NCBI GenBank assembly: GCA_902632305.1
Contig: CACPCG010000001.1
Location: forward strand, 164,431 to 228,430
Reading direction: 5' to 3'
DNA: 64,000 nt
From: an uncultured Gammaproteobacteria bacterium
GTDB lineage: Bacteria > Pseudomonadota > Gammaproteobacteria > GCA-002705445 > GCA-002716945
Shown: positions 8,720-18,936 of the stretch, one piece after another
Layout of the letters: each line of letters starts with the position of its first letter
How positions within the stretch are numbered: position 1 is the first letter of the stretch
The notes under the pieces: generated by a model
Database searches by the model: none
What the model saw: the letters and a program-made list of their open reading frames with translations, nothing else
What the model was told of the DNA's origin: nothing
Made by a program: the position numbers and the translations under genes

Positions 8720-10132
8720 TTATAAACTGTAGTACATTTCAAACTCACAAGGATGCGTAGATTGTCTGAGTCTTTGAACATCTTCATATTTAAGACCAAT
8801 ATATGCATCAATCATTTTGTTCGTGAACACATCACCCTCTGTCAAGAAATCTCTATCCTTATCAAGAGCATCAAGAGCAACATCTAGACCAGGAGCAACT
8901 GTTGGTAACATTTTTTCTTCATCGCCTGAGATATCAAATAAATCTTTGTCCATCGATGGGCCTGGATCAATTTTATTCTTAATACCATCAAGTCCGGCCA
9001 TCATCATTGCACTAAATACAAGATAGGGGTTAGCGGTTGAATCAGGAAATCTTACCTCAATTCTTCTAGCTTTATCACTCATAACGTATGGTATTCTAAT
9101 TGCAGCCGATCTGTTCCTGGCTGAATAAGTCAGGATAACCGGAGCTTCAAACCCAGGTATCAATCTTTTATAACTATTTGTAGAAGCGTTTGCAAATGCA
9201 TTGAGTGCCCTTGCATGTTTAATTATACCTCCGATATACCACAGAGCTTCTTGTGATAGATTGCCATACTTATCACCAGCAAATATATTCTTACCGTCTT
9301 TCGATAATGACTGATGTATGTGCATCCCTGACCCATTATCTCCAACGACTGGTTTTGGCATAAATGTAGCTGTCTTACCGTATGCATGCGCTACGTTCAT
9401 CACTACGTATTTATATTTTTGTACTTCGTCAGCTTTTTTGACAAGCGTGCTGAAGAGTGTCCCAATTTCACATTGTCCAGCTGTGGCTACTTCGTGATGG
9501 TGCACTTCGCATTGAACCCCCATCTCTATTAATGTAGAGACCATGGCAGATCTGCAGTCTTGTAAGGCATCTACTGGTGGAACAGGAAAATACCCTCCTT
9601 TAACAAGTGGTCTGTGTCCCATATTACCCTCATCATAGCTTTTGCCACTATTAAAGCATGCCTCTGTAGAATCTATTGAGAAGAAACAGCTTCCGAGTTT
9701 ATCTTCAAATTTAACATCATCAAAAACAAAAAATTCATTTTCAGGACCAAAGTATGCCGTATCCGCTATGCCACTATCCTGGAGATACTTTTCAGCTTTC
9801 TTTCCTATAGAACGAGGATCCTTCTCGTATGGCTTACCATCCTCAGGCTCAATTACATCGCACGAGATGGCTAATGTTGGTTCGTCATAAAATGGGTCCA
9901 TAATAGCTGTTGTAGCATCAGGCATAAGAATCATGTCTGATTCATTAATGTCTTTCCAGGCTGCGATGGATGAACCATCAAACATTTTACCTTCTTCAAA
10001 ATCAGTCTTAATACCATCTTCTGAAGCAGTAACTGTCACATGTTGTTCTTTACCGCTAGTATTAGTAAACCTATAGTCTATAAATTTAACTTCTTTCTCT
10101 TTTACAATTTTTAGTACGTCTTCTACACTCAT
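8720..10132 (-). CDS. glnA: Glutamine synthetase type I, with Phe at the adenylylation site
   Basis: ATP-dependent ligation of ammonia to glutamate, forming a cytosolic dodecamer. At 470 residues it is a GS-I beta type: the catalytic block [10 protein letters not shown], the NEFFVF and metal-binding [12 protein letters not shown], the ATP block [17 protein letters not shown] and the [15 protein letters not shown] segment are all present. Around the conserved adenylylation site, where E. coli has NLYDLPPEE, this protein reads [10 protein letters not shown], so Tyr is replaced by Phe (residue 399, codon TTT). Covalent control by GlnE adenylylation would then be lost. AGGT lies just upstream of the ATG. 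Sigma-54 and NtrC-like sites sit in the 298-bp upstream gap. Confidence 0.98.
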   Translation of the reverse strand: MSVEDVLKIVKEKEVKFIDYRFTNTSGKEQHVTVTASEDGIKTDFEEGKMFDGSSIAAWKDINESDMILMPDATTAIMDPFYDEPTLAISCDVIEPEDGKPYEKDPRSIGKKAEKYLQDSGIADTAYFGPENEFFVFDDVKFEDKLGSCFFSIDSTEACFNSGKSYDEGNMGHRPLVKGGYFPVPPVDALQDCRSAMVSTLIEMGVQCEVHHHEVATAGQCEIGTLFSTLVKKADEVQKYKYVVMNVAHAYGKTATFMPKPVVGDNGSGMHIHQSLSKDGKNIFAGDKYGNLSQEALWYIGGIIKHARALNAFANASTNSYKRLIPGFEAPVILTYSARNRSAAIRIPYVMSDKARRIEVRFPDSTANPYLVFSAMMMAGLDGIKNKIDPGPSMDKDLFDISGDEEKMLPTVAPGLDVALDALDKDRDFLTEGDVFTNKMIDAYIGLKYEDVQRLRQSTHPCEFEMYYSL

Positions 10133-10170
10133 TTGAATTTACCTCATTTGTGTTGTTGCATACTTATACT

Positions 10171-10187
10171 TGCATAATTCATGCCAA
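10171..10187 (-). promoter_or_regulatory. Sigma-54 promoter of glnA
   Basis: On the minus strand the sequence reads TTGGCATGAATTATGCA. This matches the -24/-12 consensus TGGCACG-N4-TTGC with GG and GC ten bases apart (exact spacing) and only two substitutions. It is about 40 bp upstream of the glnA start codon. With an NtrC-type site about 145 bp upstream of the expected transcription start, the arrangement resembles enterobacterial glnAp2. Confidence 0.75.
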
Positions 10188-10274
10188 TTAATTTATCAGT
10201 CAATGCACTATGATTACACTAAATTACATAGATATGGCTCATAGTTCTAGTAACATGCATCATATTTGAGCATT

Positions 10275-10313
10275 TAGTGCACAATTATTGGTATTATGCA
10301 CTAAAAAAATGCA
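10275..10313 (-). promoter_or_regulatory. NtrC enhancer-like sites upstream of glnA
   Basis: TGCACTAAAAAAATGCA (the right-hand 17 bases) agrees with the NtrC site pattern TGCACTAAAATGGTGCA at 14 of 17 positions. An overlapping inverted repeat has arms TAGTGCA and TGCACTA separated by 15 bp. Two or more phased half-sites at this distance from a sigma-54 promoter are what NtrC normally uses. A further TGCACTA half-site lies nearer the promoter (around 10204). The rest of the 298-bp gap shows no gene; it must also hold the promoter of the divergent glycyl-tRNA synthetase. Confidence 0.6.
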
Positions 10314-10430
10314 TATTACTACTAATTGTAAACTTATATGTTATCTGCTCAAAAGATATTGGATTAGGTGAAGAATGTTCACCAAAATACTATAATCACA
10401 CTATAAATATAATAATTAAGGATTCATAAA

Positions 10431-11786
10431 TTGGCAGCAAAAAAAATGGATGAGCTTGTCTCGTTGTGTAAGCGAAGAGGCTTCATCTTTCAATCTAATG
10501 AAATATATGGTGGCCTTCAGGGGTCGTATGATTATGGGCCTCTTGGCGTTGAACTAAAAAATAATCTCAAAGCATCTTGGTGGTCTTGTATGGTTTACGA
10601 GCGAGACGATATAGAAGGTCTTGATTCATCAATATTAACACACCCAAATGTCCTAAAATTCTCAGGCCACGAGGACACATTTACAGACCCTTTGATAGAT
10701 TGTAAATCATGTAAATCTCGTTGGACAGCTGATGAAATTATAGACAACAAATGTCCAAAGTGTGGGTCTAAATCATTGACAGAGCCTAGACCTTTTAATC
10801 TTATGTTTAAGACTAGTCTTGGACCGATAGAAGATCTGGAGAATTATGCATACCTGAGGCCTGAGACAGCTCAGAATATATTTACTAATTTCAAGAATAT
10901 ACTTGATACGACATCTCATGAATTACCGTTTGGGATAGCACAGATTGGTAAAGCATTCAGAAATGAAATAACTCCTAGGAATTTTATCTTTAGAGTAAGA
11001 GAATTTGAGCAGATGGAATTAGAATTCTTCGTGAATCCTGGTGATGATGAAGAGTGGCATAAAAAGTGGGTTGATATGAGGCTAAGTTGGTGGGAAAAAC
11101 AAGGGCTCAATAATAACCTTAAAACTCTAGAGGTCCCAAAAGATGAATTATCCCACTACTCAAAAGCTACGACTGACATTATGTATAAGTTCCCTCACGG
11201 CGAAGAAGAACTTGAGGGTATAGCAAACCGTACAGATTTCGATCTTGGTTCTCATACTAAAAATCAAGCGGAATTAAATATAGATTCTGAAGTCTTAGAG
11301 AACAATGCTTCTAGTGCTAAGTTGGCCATTAAATCTTCAGTATCTAATAAATGGATTGTTCCATATGTGATTGAACCTTCTGCTGGTGTTGACAGGGGTG
11401 TATTGGCGATACTTACTGAGGCGTATACTAATGAACAAATTGATAATAAGACAAGTCGAATCGTTTTAAAATTATCAAAACATCTAGCTCCTATCAAAGT
11501 AGCTATAATTCCTCTTAAAAAAAATAACTCTGACATAGTAGAGAAATCCAAAGAAATCAAAATGTCATTACAATCATCCAATTTTGGGAGAGTAATTTTA
11601 GAAAACACAGGTAATATAGGAAAGAGCTATCGTAAACATGATGAGATTGGAACACCTATTTGCATAACTATAGATTTTGATACTTTAGAAAAAAATACTG
11701 TAACCCTAAGAGATAGAGATACAATGAAACAAGAAAAAGTTAACGTAGATGATTTAGAGCTACGTCTTAGAGATATTTTTAAATGA
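10431..11786 (+). CDS. glyS: Glycyl-tRNA synthetase, single-chain (alpha2) type
   Basis: Charges tRNA-Gly. This is the homodimeric class II form found in eukaryotes, archaea and some bacteria, not the separate GlyQ/GlyS subunits of most Gammaproteobacteria. Evidence: N-terminal [19 protein letters not shown], motif 2 [17 protein letters not shown], motif 3 [13 protein letters not shown], and a C-terminal anticodon-binding domain of about 100 residues. An insert carries two Cys-x2-Cys pairs (CKSC, CPKC), a likely zinc knuckle. Start TTG with AAGGA eight bases upstream; an ATG five codons on is an alternative. Overlaps gmhB by 4 bp. Confidence 0.94.
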   Translation: MAAKKMDELVSLCKRRGFIFQSNEIYGGLQGSYDYGPLGVELKNNLKASWWSCMVYERDDIEGLDSSILTHPNVLKFSGHEDTFTDPLIDCKSCKSRWTADEIIDNKCPKCGSKSLTEPRPFNLMFKTSLGPIEDLENYAYLRPETAQNIFTNFKNILDTTSHELPFGIAQIGKAFRNEITPRNFIFRVREFEQMELEFFVNPGDDEEWHKKWVDMRLSWWEKQGLNNNLKTLEVPKDELSHYSKATTDIMYKFPHGEEELEGIANRTDFDLGSHTKNQAELNIDSEVLENNASSAKLAIKSSVSNKWIVPYVIEPSAGVDRGVLAILTEAYTNEQIDNKTSRIVLKLSKHLAPIKVAIIPLKKNNSDIVEKSKEIKMSLQSSNFGRVILENTGNIGKSYRKHDEIGTPICITIDFDTLEKNTVTLRDRDTMKQEKVNVDDLELRLRDIFK

Positions 11787-12322
11787 TAAATAAGTTTATC
11801 ATCTTAGATAGAGATGGTGTGATTAATTATGAATCATCTGAATATATAAAAAAACCACATGAGTGGAATCCCATACCTGGCAGTTTAGATGCAATTAAAA
11901 CCCTTAGTGATAATGGATTTAATGTAATTGTCATAACAAATCAGTCAGGATTAAATAGAGGTATTATTTCATACCATGACTTTGTGGCTATCAATTTAAA
12001 GATGCTAGATATGGTAGATAAACATGGCGGTCATATCCATTCAGTACTCTATTGCCCCCATACTCCTGATGAGCCATCTGTAACTCGTAAACCTTTAAGC
12101 GGCATGTTTACTCAAGCAGCAGAGAGATATGGGTTTAATTTAAGGAAAACATTTTCTATTGGTGACTCACCAAGAGATATAGAGGCATCAAAATCTAGTA
12201 AGTGTATCCCTATTGCTGTAAGAACTGGAAACGGTCATTTAATTGAGAGAGATAATAAACACAGGGTGAAAGTTTTTGATGATTTAAAATCGTCAGTTGA
12301 TTATGTTTTAAAAAATATCTAG
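11783..12322 (+). CDS. gmhB: D-glycero-D-manno-heptose-1,7-bisphosphate 7-phosphatase (HAD family)
   Basis: Dephosphorylates heptose bisphosphate during ADP-heptose synthesis for LPS core. HAD motifs: LDRDGVIN with the two catalytic Asp, [18 protein letters not shown] and [10 protein letters not shown]. The CPH part of the usual zinc loop is present, but the following Cys-x-Cys before RKP reads SVT, so the structural zinc site seems incomplete. It is also the house-cleaning histidinol-phosphatase-type fold, so another sugar phosphate is possible. In many Proteobacteria gmhB follows glyQS; here the same order is kept with the unusual single-chain glyS. Confidence 0.9.
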   Translation: MINKFIILDRDGVINYESSEYIKKPHEWNPIPGSLDAIKTLSDNGFNVIVITNQSGLNRGIISYHDFVAINLKMLDMVDKHGGHIHSVLYCPHTPDEPSVTRKPLSGMFTQAAERYGFNLRKTFSIGDSPRDIEASKSSKCIPIAVRTGNGHLIERDNKHRVKVFDDLKSSVDYVLKNI

Positions 12323-13347
12323 GGAGATGGATTTGGATATTGCTGATGTACTTTCTCAATTTCTTTAATCACTTCCTCCTTCATGTCAAAATCAATACTC
12401 TTGATATTTTCTTTAAGTTGCTCCATTTTTGTTGCACCAATAATATTTGAAGTCACAAAAGGTCGTGAGTTAACAAATGATAAAGCAAGCTGAGTTGGAG
12501 TCATAGAAAATTTCTTAGCAATATCAACATATGATTTTACTGCTTTTGTTGAAATTTCATTACTATACCTTGTGAACCAGTCACCATATAAATCAAGCCT
12601 TGAGTCCTGTGGTGTTTTGGTGATGTATTTGCCAGTTAATACACCAAAACCAAGTGGAGAGTATGCCAGCAAACCAACTTTCTCGTGTTGTGTTATTTCT
12701 GCTAAACCGACTTCATAGATTCGATTCAATAGTGAATATGGATTTTGTATAGAAACAACTTTGCTGAGGCTATATCTTTCTGACAGTTTCAGATACTGAT
12801 TTAACCCCCATGGCGTCTCGTTAGATATGCCTACATATCTTACTTTTCCATCCTGAACAAGTCTATCCATCGCTTTATAAGTCTCTTCAATTTCTACACC
12901 CATATCGTCAGAGTATTCATATCCTAGCCGTCCAAAAAAATTACTCTTCCTTTCTGGCCAATGCACTTGGTAAAGATCTATGTAATCTGTTTTAAGTCTC
13001 TTGAGAGATGACTCAGCAGCTTCAAGTATCTGTTTGTGATTTAGCCTTGAGCCACCTCTGACGTAATCCATCCCAGGCCCAGCAACTTTTGTAGCAAGAA
13101 TACAATCTTCTCTTTTATTATATTTTTTAAACCAGCTTCCGATTATCTCTTCCGTTTTCCCACACGTCTCTTCTTTTGGAGGAATCGCATACATCTCAGC
13201 AGTGTCTATAAAATTCACACCATTGTCGAAACTATAATTCAGTTGTTCGTGTGCTTCGGCTTCAGAGTTTTGCTCACCGTATGACATAGTCCCAAGACAG
13301 ATAACACTCACATCGATATCAGTATCACCAAGTTTTCTATACTTCAT
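12319..13347 (-). CDS. Aldo/keto reductase (Tas-like)
   Basis: NADPH-dependent TIM-barrel oxidoreductase of 342 residues. The pattern is typical: GTMSYGEQNS, the catalytic Asp/Tyr segment INFIDTAEMY, Lys in ATKVAGPG, His in LYQVHWPERKS, and the NADPH-binding IIGATKMEQL near the C-terminus. The insertion after the HWPERKS strand is characteristic of the Tas/YhdN-like branch. Physiological substrate unknown. It is a single gene, converging on gmhB with a 4-bp overlap. Confidence 0.93.
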   Translation of the reverse strand: MKYRKLGDTDIDVSVICLGTMSYGEQNSEAEAHEQLNYSFDNGVNFIDTAEMYAIPPKEETCGKTEEIIGSWFKKYNKREDCILATKVAGPGMDYVRGGSRLNHKQILEAAESSLKRLKTDYIDLYQVHWPERKSNFFGRLGYEYSDDMGVEIEETYKAMDRLVQDGKVRYVGISNETPWGLNQYLKLSERYSLSKVVSIQNPYSLLNRIYEVGLAEITQHEKVGLLAYSPLGFGVLTGKYITKTPQDSRLDLYGDWFTRYSNEISTKAVKSYVDIAKKFSMTPTQLALSFVNSRPFVTSNIIGATKMEQLKENIKSIDFDMKEEVIKEIEKVHQQYPNPSP

Positions 13348-13414
13348 TTAACCCCCCAATTTATTACTATATTATGATATAATTATAAATCATATTTTAC
13401 TTTAATAAATAGAG

Positions 13415-14833
13415 GTGCTAATAATTAATTTTCTAATTCACATTAGAACAATAATTTTTAACTTTAATAACTGGTTACCAGAAGTTATTACAAGTAAAAA
13501 TTATCTTACAAGGGATGTCATAGCAGGAGCTACAATTGCAATGATAATTATTCCCCAGTCAATGGCTTATGCTACTCTTGCAGATGTAGAACCAGTTTAT
13601 GGACTTTACGCAGCTTTGTTACCAGTAGCTATAGCATCACTTTTCGGTTCTTCAAGATATTTGGCAACTGGCCCAGTTGCTATGGTATGTTTGTTAACTG
13701 CTGTTGCAGCGGAATCACTGACTGGAGGTAATAGAGAATTTTACATAGTCTACGCTGTAATATTAGCTTTCAGTGTGGGTGCTTTTCAAATACTGCTTTC
13801 TATAACCAAAACTGGTAAAGTTTTTGATAAGATACCTGAGCATGTACTTTTAGGATTTACCTCAGCAGCTGCTTTGATAATTTCATTTTCTCAGCTTAGT
13901 AAAGTTTTTGGTTTACCTAGAGTTGGGCTTGAAGACGTATTTAATTATGATATTTTTTTACAGTCTAATCCAATAAATTCTGAGTCTATCTTTATATCCT
14001 TTTTAATACTTACTTTGATGTATGTTATAAAATATAGATTCACTAAATATTTAACTTTTAGTAACCTCGCTGTCTTTTTTGCAGTAGTAGTCTCAATTTC
14101 TTTCGTAAATTTATTTACCTATTCAGGACCAATAGTAGGATTCATCCCAGAGGGTCTACCGAAAATTTCACTACCTGATTTTGATGTTTTCTCCAGCTCT
14201 ATTCCAATGTTAATAATTCACACTCTTATAATCGCATTTGTTGGATTCATGGAAGCCATTGCGATAGCTAAACAACTTCATGTAAAAAAGCCTCCAAAAG
14301 ATTCAAAAGGTGTAGAATTGTATAAGAACCCAACACCGGTTGATTCTAATCAAGAATTATTTGGTCAGGGTTTGTCAAATATGACTTCGAGTATTTCTGG
14401 AAGTTTCCCTGTCTCTGGTTCTTTCTCTCGTTCTGCTGTTAATGAGGCTAGTGGTGCATACAGTGGTTTATCATCGGTGATCACCATGATTATTGTGGGA
14501 TTAACCTTACTTTATGCAACACCGCTTTTATATAATTTGCCTCAAGCAACTTTGGGAATAATTGTCATATTCGCTGTGGTCCCACTAGTTAGAATAAAAG
14601 AGATGCGAGAACTTCTGAAAAATGATAAAAGATCTGGTTTTGTGAGTGTGCTTACTTTTTTAAGTACAATAATATTCCCGCTTGTATCTATAGAAATATT
14701 TGAAGGCGTTCACACACATATTTGGACCGGAATTATTTTTGGCTTTCTTCTTCATTTATTTGTTTCAAGTGATGGTACAGACGACGACAGAAGTTTAGGT
14801 GAAGAACATAATAATGAAAACCAAGTGAGATAG
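13415..14833 (+). CDS. SulP-family anion transporter lacking a STAS domain
   Basis: A multi-pass inner-membrane protein of the SLC26/SulP family, with the signature IPQSMAYATLADVEPVYGLY and the later SGSFPVSGSFSRSAVNEASGA block. Substrates in this family are sulfate, bicarbonate or other anions. The protein ends about 35 residues after the last membrane segment with an acidic tail; the cytoplasmic STAS domain (roughly 100 residues) is missing. The start is uncertain: GTG fits the frame but overlaps the only Shine-Dalgarno-like AGAGG. In a sulfur oxidiser, sulfate export or bicarbonate import are both plausible. Confidence 0.9.
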   Translation: MLIINFLIHIRTIIFNFNNWLPEVITSKNYLTRDVIAGATIAMIIIPQSMAYATLADVEPVYGLYAALLPVAIASLFGSSRYLATGPVAMVCLLTAVAAESLTGGNREFYIVYAVILAFSVGAFQILLSITKTGKVFDKIPEHVLLGFTSAAALIISFSQLSKVFGLPRVGLEDVFNYDIFLQSNPINSESIFISFLILTLMYVIKYRFTKYLTFSNLAVFFAVVVSISFVNLFTYSGPIVGFIPEGLPKISLPDFDVFSSSIPMLIIHTLIIAFVGFMEAIAIAKQLHVKKPPKDSKGVELYKNPTPVDSNQELFGQGLSNMTSSISGSFPVSGSFSRSAVNEASGAYSGLSSVITMIIVGLTLLYATPLLYNLPQATLGIIVIFAVVPLVRIKEMRELLKNDKRSGFVSVLTFLSTIIFPLVSIEIFEGVHTHIWTGIIFGFLLHLFVSSDGTDDDRSLGEEHNNENQVR

Positions 14834-14836
14834 ATT

Positions 14837-15442
14837 CTAGAGATTAAAAATCAAATCAAGAATTATCCTTTTTTTAGACAATGCTTTTTCTTCAAATTTA
14901 GTAATTGGTCTAGCACCTCTGTTAGGTGAAAACTTTAATTCGATTTTAAAATTTTTTTCAATTTGAGTTTTTATATATAATCCATAATTAATATGATCTG
15001 TAGAAATATGAATAATATTTTTTTCTTTGGTTTTCTCTTTTAATAGATTTAAAAAATACTCATTTATTATTCTTCTTTTGTGATGTTTCTTTTTTGGCCA
15101 TGGGTCAGGAAAAAAAATATTAATTTTATTGAAAAATCTGTCTGGAAAAAACTCTAAAATTTCAACAGCATCACCTTTGAATATATGAACGTTAGGTATT
15201 TTATTCTTATCAATATAATCTTTGATTTTTTTTATACCGATACTATATGAATCAATAGCAAAAATGTTTTTCTCTGTCTTTTGACAAAAATATTTTATCG
15301 ATTCCCCGTTACCAAATCCTATATCCAGTAAGTTTTCCTCATCCTTGTTGTATTTGTTAAGGTCTAAGTTATTTTCATAACAATCTAATGATTTCACTCT
15401 TCCCCTGTGATTTGAGTAGAATTTTGGTTTTTCAATTATCAT
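14837..15442 (-). CDS. trmB: tRNA (guanine-N7-)-methyltransferase
   Basis: SAM-dependent methylation of G46 in tRNA. Motifs: [15 protein letters not shown] (SAM loop), [13 protein letters not shown] acidic strand, [18 protein letters not shown] (family hallmark PDPWPKKRH) and the C-terminal [10 protein letters not shown] start at the ATG that overlaps the thiG stop by 11 bp (201 residues), since this gives the family's usual N-terminus; the frame stays open for another 30 codons inside thiG but those residues are not conserved. Lysine-rich, as expected for an AT-rich genome. Downstream end of a thiS-thiG-trmB unit. Confidence 0.93.
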   Translation of the reverse strand: MIIEKPKFYSNHRGRVKSLDCYENNLDLNKYNKDEENLLDIGFGNGESIKYFCQKTEKNIFAIDSYSIGIKKIKDYIDKNKIPNVHIFKGDAVEILEFFPDRFFNKINIFFPDPWPKKKHHKRRIINEYFLNLLKEKTKEKNIIHISTDHINYGLYIKTQIEKNFKIELKFSPNRGARPITKFEEKALSKKRIILDLIFNL

Positions 15443-16217
15443 TAAAGATATCGCCTTCGCTGGGTGATGACGCTGATGCATATTTTTTTTTCGGAATACG
15501 CCCTGCTTGATACGCATCGAATCCGGACTCAACAGCTTTTTTCATTGCACGCGCCATCATTATAGGATCACCAGCACATGCAATTGCAGTATTTATCAAC
15601 ACTCCATCACAACCCATTTCCATAACAATTGATGCATCTGATGCTGTGCCGACACCTGCGTCTACAATAATTGGTGTAGTTGCATTCTCAACAATAGATA
15701 AAATATTGTATCTATTTTGAATTCCAAGACCGCTACCTATAGGTGCAGCAAGAGGCATTACTGACATGCATCCAACATTCTCTAGCTCTTTTGCAACCAA
15801 TGGGTCATCAGTTGTATAGACCATAACTTTAAAACCATCCTTGCAGAGAATTTTTGCCGCTTTGAGCGTTTCTGTTACATTTGGATAAAGCGTTTTTTCA
15901 TCACCTAACACCTCTAATTTGACAAGCTTTTCCCCGTTTAAAACTTCGGCTGATAGATGACAAGCTCGGATGGCATCCTCAGCGTTAAAGCATCCCGCAG
16001 TGTTGGGGAGTATCGTGTATTTTTTTGGATCAATGAAATCTAATAAATTCTGATCTTTCTTATTTTGACCTAAATTTATCCTTCTGATGGCGACAGTTAT
16101 CATTTCAGCACCACTAGCTTCCAATGCTAATTTTGTTTGAGCAAAATCTTTATATTTCCCAGTCCCTATTATCAGCCTGGATTTATACTCTTTGTCATTT
16201 AATATCAATTTTTTCAA
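15432..16217 (-). CDS. thiG: Thiazole synthase ThiG
   Basis: Forms the thiazole phosphate moiety of thiamine from deoxyxylulose phosphate, dehydroglycine and ThiS-thiocarboxylate. TIM barrel of 261 residues with RLIIGTGKY, the Schiff-base lysine region VKLEVLGD, the [12 protein letters not shown] phosphate loop and [13 protein letters not shown]. The start chosen is a TTG directly after the thiS stop, with GGAGGG positioned correctly in front of it. A longer in-frame ATG would run 14 codons into thiS. One-base gap from thiS indicates translational coupling. Confidence 0.94.
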   Translation of the reverse strand: MKKLILNDKEYKSRLIIGTGKYKDFAQTKLALEASGAEMITVAIRRINLGQNKKDQNLLDFIDPKKYTILPNTAGCFNAEDAIRACHLSAEVLNGEKLVKLEVLGDEKTLYPNVTETLKAAKILCKDGFKVMVYTTDDPLVAKELENVGCMSVMPLAAPIGSGLGIQNRYNILSIVENATTPIIVDAGVGTASDASIVMEMGCDGVLINTAIACAGDPIMMARAMKKAVESGFDAYQAGRIPKKKYASASSPSEGDIFNDN

Positions 16218-16218
16218 A

Positions 16219-16419
16219 TCACCCTCCGCCGACAGCTTGAATAATTTCAACGGAATCATTCTCTCTCACTATATGAGAATCATAGTCAGATTTCGGGATT
16301 ATATTTAAATTAATCTCTACAGCAATAAATTTTTTCTCAATCTCAAGCTTTTCAAGCATTTTACTTACGGTTATATTATCGGGTAAGGATATTAGTTCTT
16401 TGTTGATTGAGATTCTCAT
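16219..16419 (-). CDS. thiS: Sulfur carrier protein ThiS
   Basis: Ubiquitin-like sulfur carrier of 66 residues; its C-terminal Gly-Gly is activated as a thiocarboxylate that donates sulfur to ThiG. The ending AVGGG and the beta-grasp order ([33 protein letters not shown]) identify it. Another ATG lies 7 codons upstream; neither start has a good ribosome site, and I chose the one that fits the family. It is divergent from ispA with only about 30 bp between, so promoters must be compact. Confidence 0.88.
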   Translation of the reverse strand: MRISINKELISLPDNITVSKMLEKLEIEKKFIAVEINLNIIPKSDYDSHIVRENDSVEIIQAVGGG

Positions 16420-16446
16420 AAAACTATTATATCTTACCATTTTAAT

Positions 16447-17316
16447 ATGGATATAATTTCTAAATTAAATATATTTACCAAAGAATTTAATCTTTATGCT
16501 AAAAAGTTGATGAGCAGCTACGAGATTCCATCAACTCTATATAAGTCCATGACGTACGGATTGATGAATGGCGGGAAAAGAATCCGACCTTTTGTAATAA
16601 GTGAATTTTCTAAATTACTAAAAATTCCAAAAAAAAATTATATGCGCCTAGCTATAGCTACTGAGCTTGTCCACTCCTATTCTTTAATTCATGATGACCT
16701 TCCATCAATGGATGATGATGATTACAGACGTGGTAAATTGACAACCCACAGAAAATTTGGCGAAGGCATAGCTATTCTTGCTGGTAATAGTCTTCTTACT
16801 CTGGCTTTTCAGATTTTATCTGAGCATAAAACTCACAAAACAGCGGCTGTAAGATTAGAATTAATTAATGAACTATCCAAACTCACTGGTTATTGTGGAT
16901 TAGCTGGTGGGCAAGCTGATGATTTACTTGTTATCGGCAAATCTAAGAAATTATCAAAAAAACAAATTTTGCATATCCACGAAGGTAAAACCGCGAAGTT
17001 GTTTGAATATTGCTTTTTATCCACATTAATTTTGAATCAATCAAATAATTCTAGTAGTATAGAGGAAATAAGGAAATTTGGCCGAAATTTTGGAATGATT
17101 TTCCAAGCAACAGATGACTTGCTGGACTACAATGGAAGCAAGTCTAATATGCAAAGTTTAGATGGACCTAACATACTACAACACATGTCGTGCGAAGATG
17201 TTAGAAGTTACTGCAAAAGACTTGCGGATGAAAGTACAAAAAATTCATCCTATTTTTCAAGCAGTAACAATAGTATAAATAGACTTATTTATGGTTTAAT
17301 AAACCGCAAAACTTAA
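16447..17316 (+). CDS. ispA: Farnesyl/geranyl diphosphate synthase
   Basis: Condenses IPP with allylic diphosphates. First Asp-rich motif DDLPSMDDDD preceded by HSYSLIH, second motif DDLLDYNGS, and the KRIRP and GGQADDL blocks are all present. Length 289 is normal. The very short upstream region suggests leaderless or nearly leaderless translation. No dxs or xseB is adjacent, unlike the common enterobacterial order, but ispH of the same isoprenoid route lies at the far right end of this window. Confidence 0.92.
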   Translation: MDIISKLNIFTKEFNLYAKKLMSSYEIPSTLYKSMTYGLMNGGKRIRPFVISEFSKLLKIPKKNYMRLAIATELVHSYSLIHDDLPSMDDDDYRRGKLTTHRKFGEGIAILAGNSLLTLAFQILSEHKTHKTAAVRLELINELSKLTGYCGLAGGQADDLLVIGKSKKLSKKQILHIHEGKTAKLFEYCFLSTLILNQSNNSSSIEEIRKFGRNFGMIFQATDDLLDYNGSKSNMQSLDGPNILQHMSCEDVRSYCKRLADESTKNSSYFSSSNNSINRLIYGLINRKT

Positions 17317-17388
17317 ATAGTTGTAAAAGGTTTGAATTAATTTAGTAATAAAAATCGTAATAATCATATAGCTACTTTAACGGAGATT

Positions 17389-18936
17389 GTGTTGATAATA
17401 GGAATAGTCAAAGAGAGTAAAGAGAAAGAAAATAGAGTTGCAGTAACTCCAGATGTTGTACAACGAATAAAAAAATTAGGTTATCAAGTACAGATTGAGA
17501 CAAATGCTGGTATAGCATCTAATTTTATTGATACCGATTATGTGGAATCTGGCGCTGAAGTTTTAAAATCTGCTAAGCAAATTTGGGAAACATCAGATAT
17601 TGTTCTGAAAATAAATGCGCCATCAATTGACAATCCAAGTGAAATAAACTTATTAAAGAATAATCAAACATTGATATCTTTTTTCGGTGCTGCGACTAAC
17701 CAAGATAGATTAAGTAAATCAGCAAAAGATAAAGTCAACATTTTAGCTATGGATTCAGTTCCTAGAATTTCTCGAGCTCAAAAAATGGATGCATTAAGTT
17801 CGATGGCAAATGTAGCTGGTTCACGAGCTGTTATAGAGGCATCACATAATTTTGGGAGGTTTTTCGGTGGGCAGATTACCGCAGCAGGTAAAATACCTCC
17901 AGCTAAAGTTTTAATTATTGGTGCCGGTGTTGCCGGCTTATCTGCAATTGGGACTGCAGTAAGCTTAGGCGCAATAGTAAAAGCTTTTGACACAAGGCCT
18001 GAGGTGAAAGAGCAGGTTGAAAGTTTAAACGCAGATTTTCTGACCGTTGAGATTGAAGAAGATGGCTCTGGTTCAGGAGGTTATGCAAAAGTAATGAGTG
18101 ATGAATATATTAAAGCCGAATTAGAACTTTTTGCTAATCAATGCAAAGAAGTGGATATCATAATCACTACCGCTCTAATACCCGGTAAACCAGCGCCCAA
18201 ACTTATCACCAGTGATATGATTTCCTCAATGAAACCAGGAAGTGTTATTGTTGATTTGGCAGCGAGTCAGGGTGGTAATTGCGAGGGTACCATTAAAGAC
18301 GATATCGCAGAACTGAGCGGTGTCAAAATAATTGGATATACGGATTTGCCCTCAAGACTACCAGCGCAATCCAGTCAGCTATATGCAACTAATTTATTTC
18401 ACGTTCTTTCTGATCTCACACCTAACAAAGATGGTCAGATAAATATTAATATGGATGATGATGTATTAAGAGGTATGACTGTAATCAAAGATGGAACAGT
18501 TACGTTCCCACCTCCACCAATTGAAGTATCCGCATCACCTAAAGTAAAAGAAGTTGCAAAACCAATCGAATCTATCAAAACGAAAAAAACAGAGGAGAAT
18601 AAATTTCCTTTTGTTGGACTCACTATTGCTCTTGTTTTGCTAGCAGCACTTGGTAGTGTAGCTCCAACTTCATTTATGAATCACTTCACTGTTTTCGTAT
18701 TGTCTTGTTTTGTTGGTTACATGGTTGTTTGGAATGTCACCGCTTCACTTCACACACCTTTGATGTCTGTCACTAATGCTGTGAGCAGTATCATAATAAT
18801 TGGTGCACTTACGCAAATATCGTCTGATGATTTAATTTCTGTAATTCTTGCATCCACAGCTATATTGATCGCTAGTATTAATATATTTGGTGGTTTCGCT
18901 GTTACAAGAAGAATGTTGGAGATGTTTAAAAAATGA
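17389..18936 (+). CDS. pntA: NAD(P) transhydrogenase subunit alpha
   Basis: Proton-translocating transhydrogenase, NAD(H)-binding subunit plus the first membrane block. Residues 1-380 are the alanine-dehydrogenase-like domain I ([37 protein letters not shown]). A linker of about 45 residues follows, rich in Lys and Pro, and then four hydrophobic helices (from [10 protein letters not shown]), so this is the fused one-chain alpha form. Start GTG, or the TTG next to it, behind CGGAG. The gene overlaps pntB by 4 bp. It supplies NADPH, relevant because DsrL-type enzymes also use pyridine nucleotides. Confidence 0.96.
   Translation: MLIIGIVKESKEKENRVAVTPDVVQRIKKLGYQVQIETNAGIASNFIDTDYVESGAEVLKSAKQIWETSDIVLKINAPSIDNPSEINLLKNNQTLISFFGAATNQDRLSKSAKDKVNILAMDSVPRISRAQKMDALSSMANVAGSRAVIEASHNFGRFFGGQITAAGKIPPAKVLIIGAGVAGLSAIGTAVSLGAIVKAFDTRPEVKEQVESLNADFLTVEIEEDGSGSGGYAKVMSDEYIKAELELFANQCKEVDIIITTALIPGKPAPKLITSDMISSMKPGSVIVDLAASQGGNCEGTIKDDIAELSGVKIIGYTDLPSRLPAQSSQLYATNLFHVLSDLTPNKDGQININMDDDVLRGMTVIKDGTVTFPPPPIEVSASPKVKEVAKPIESIKTKKTEENKFPFVGLTIALVLLAALGSVAPTSFMNHFTVFVLSCFVGYMVVWNVTASLHTPLMSVTNAVSSIIIIGALTQISSDDLISVILASTAILIASINIFGGFAVTRRMLEMFKK

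Noticed and set aside
14837..15532. Longer trmB start inside thiG
   Set aside because: The extra 30 residues are not like TrmB and would overlap thiG by 100 bp; the ATG overlapping the thiG stop by 11 bp fits the family.
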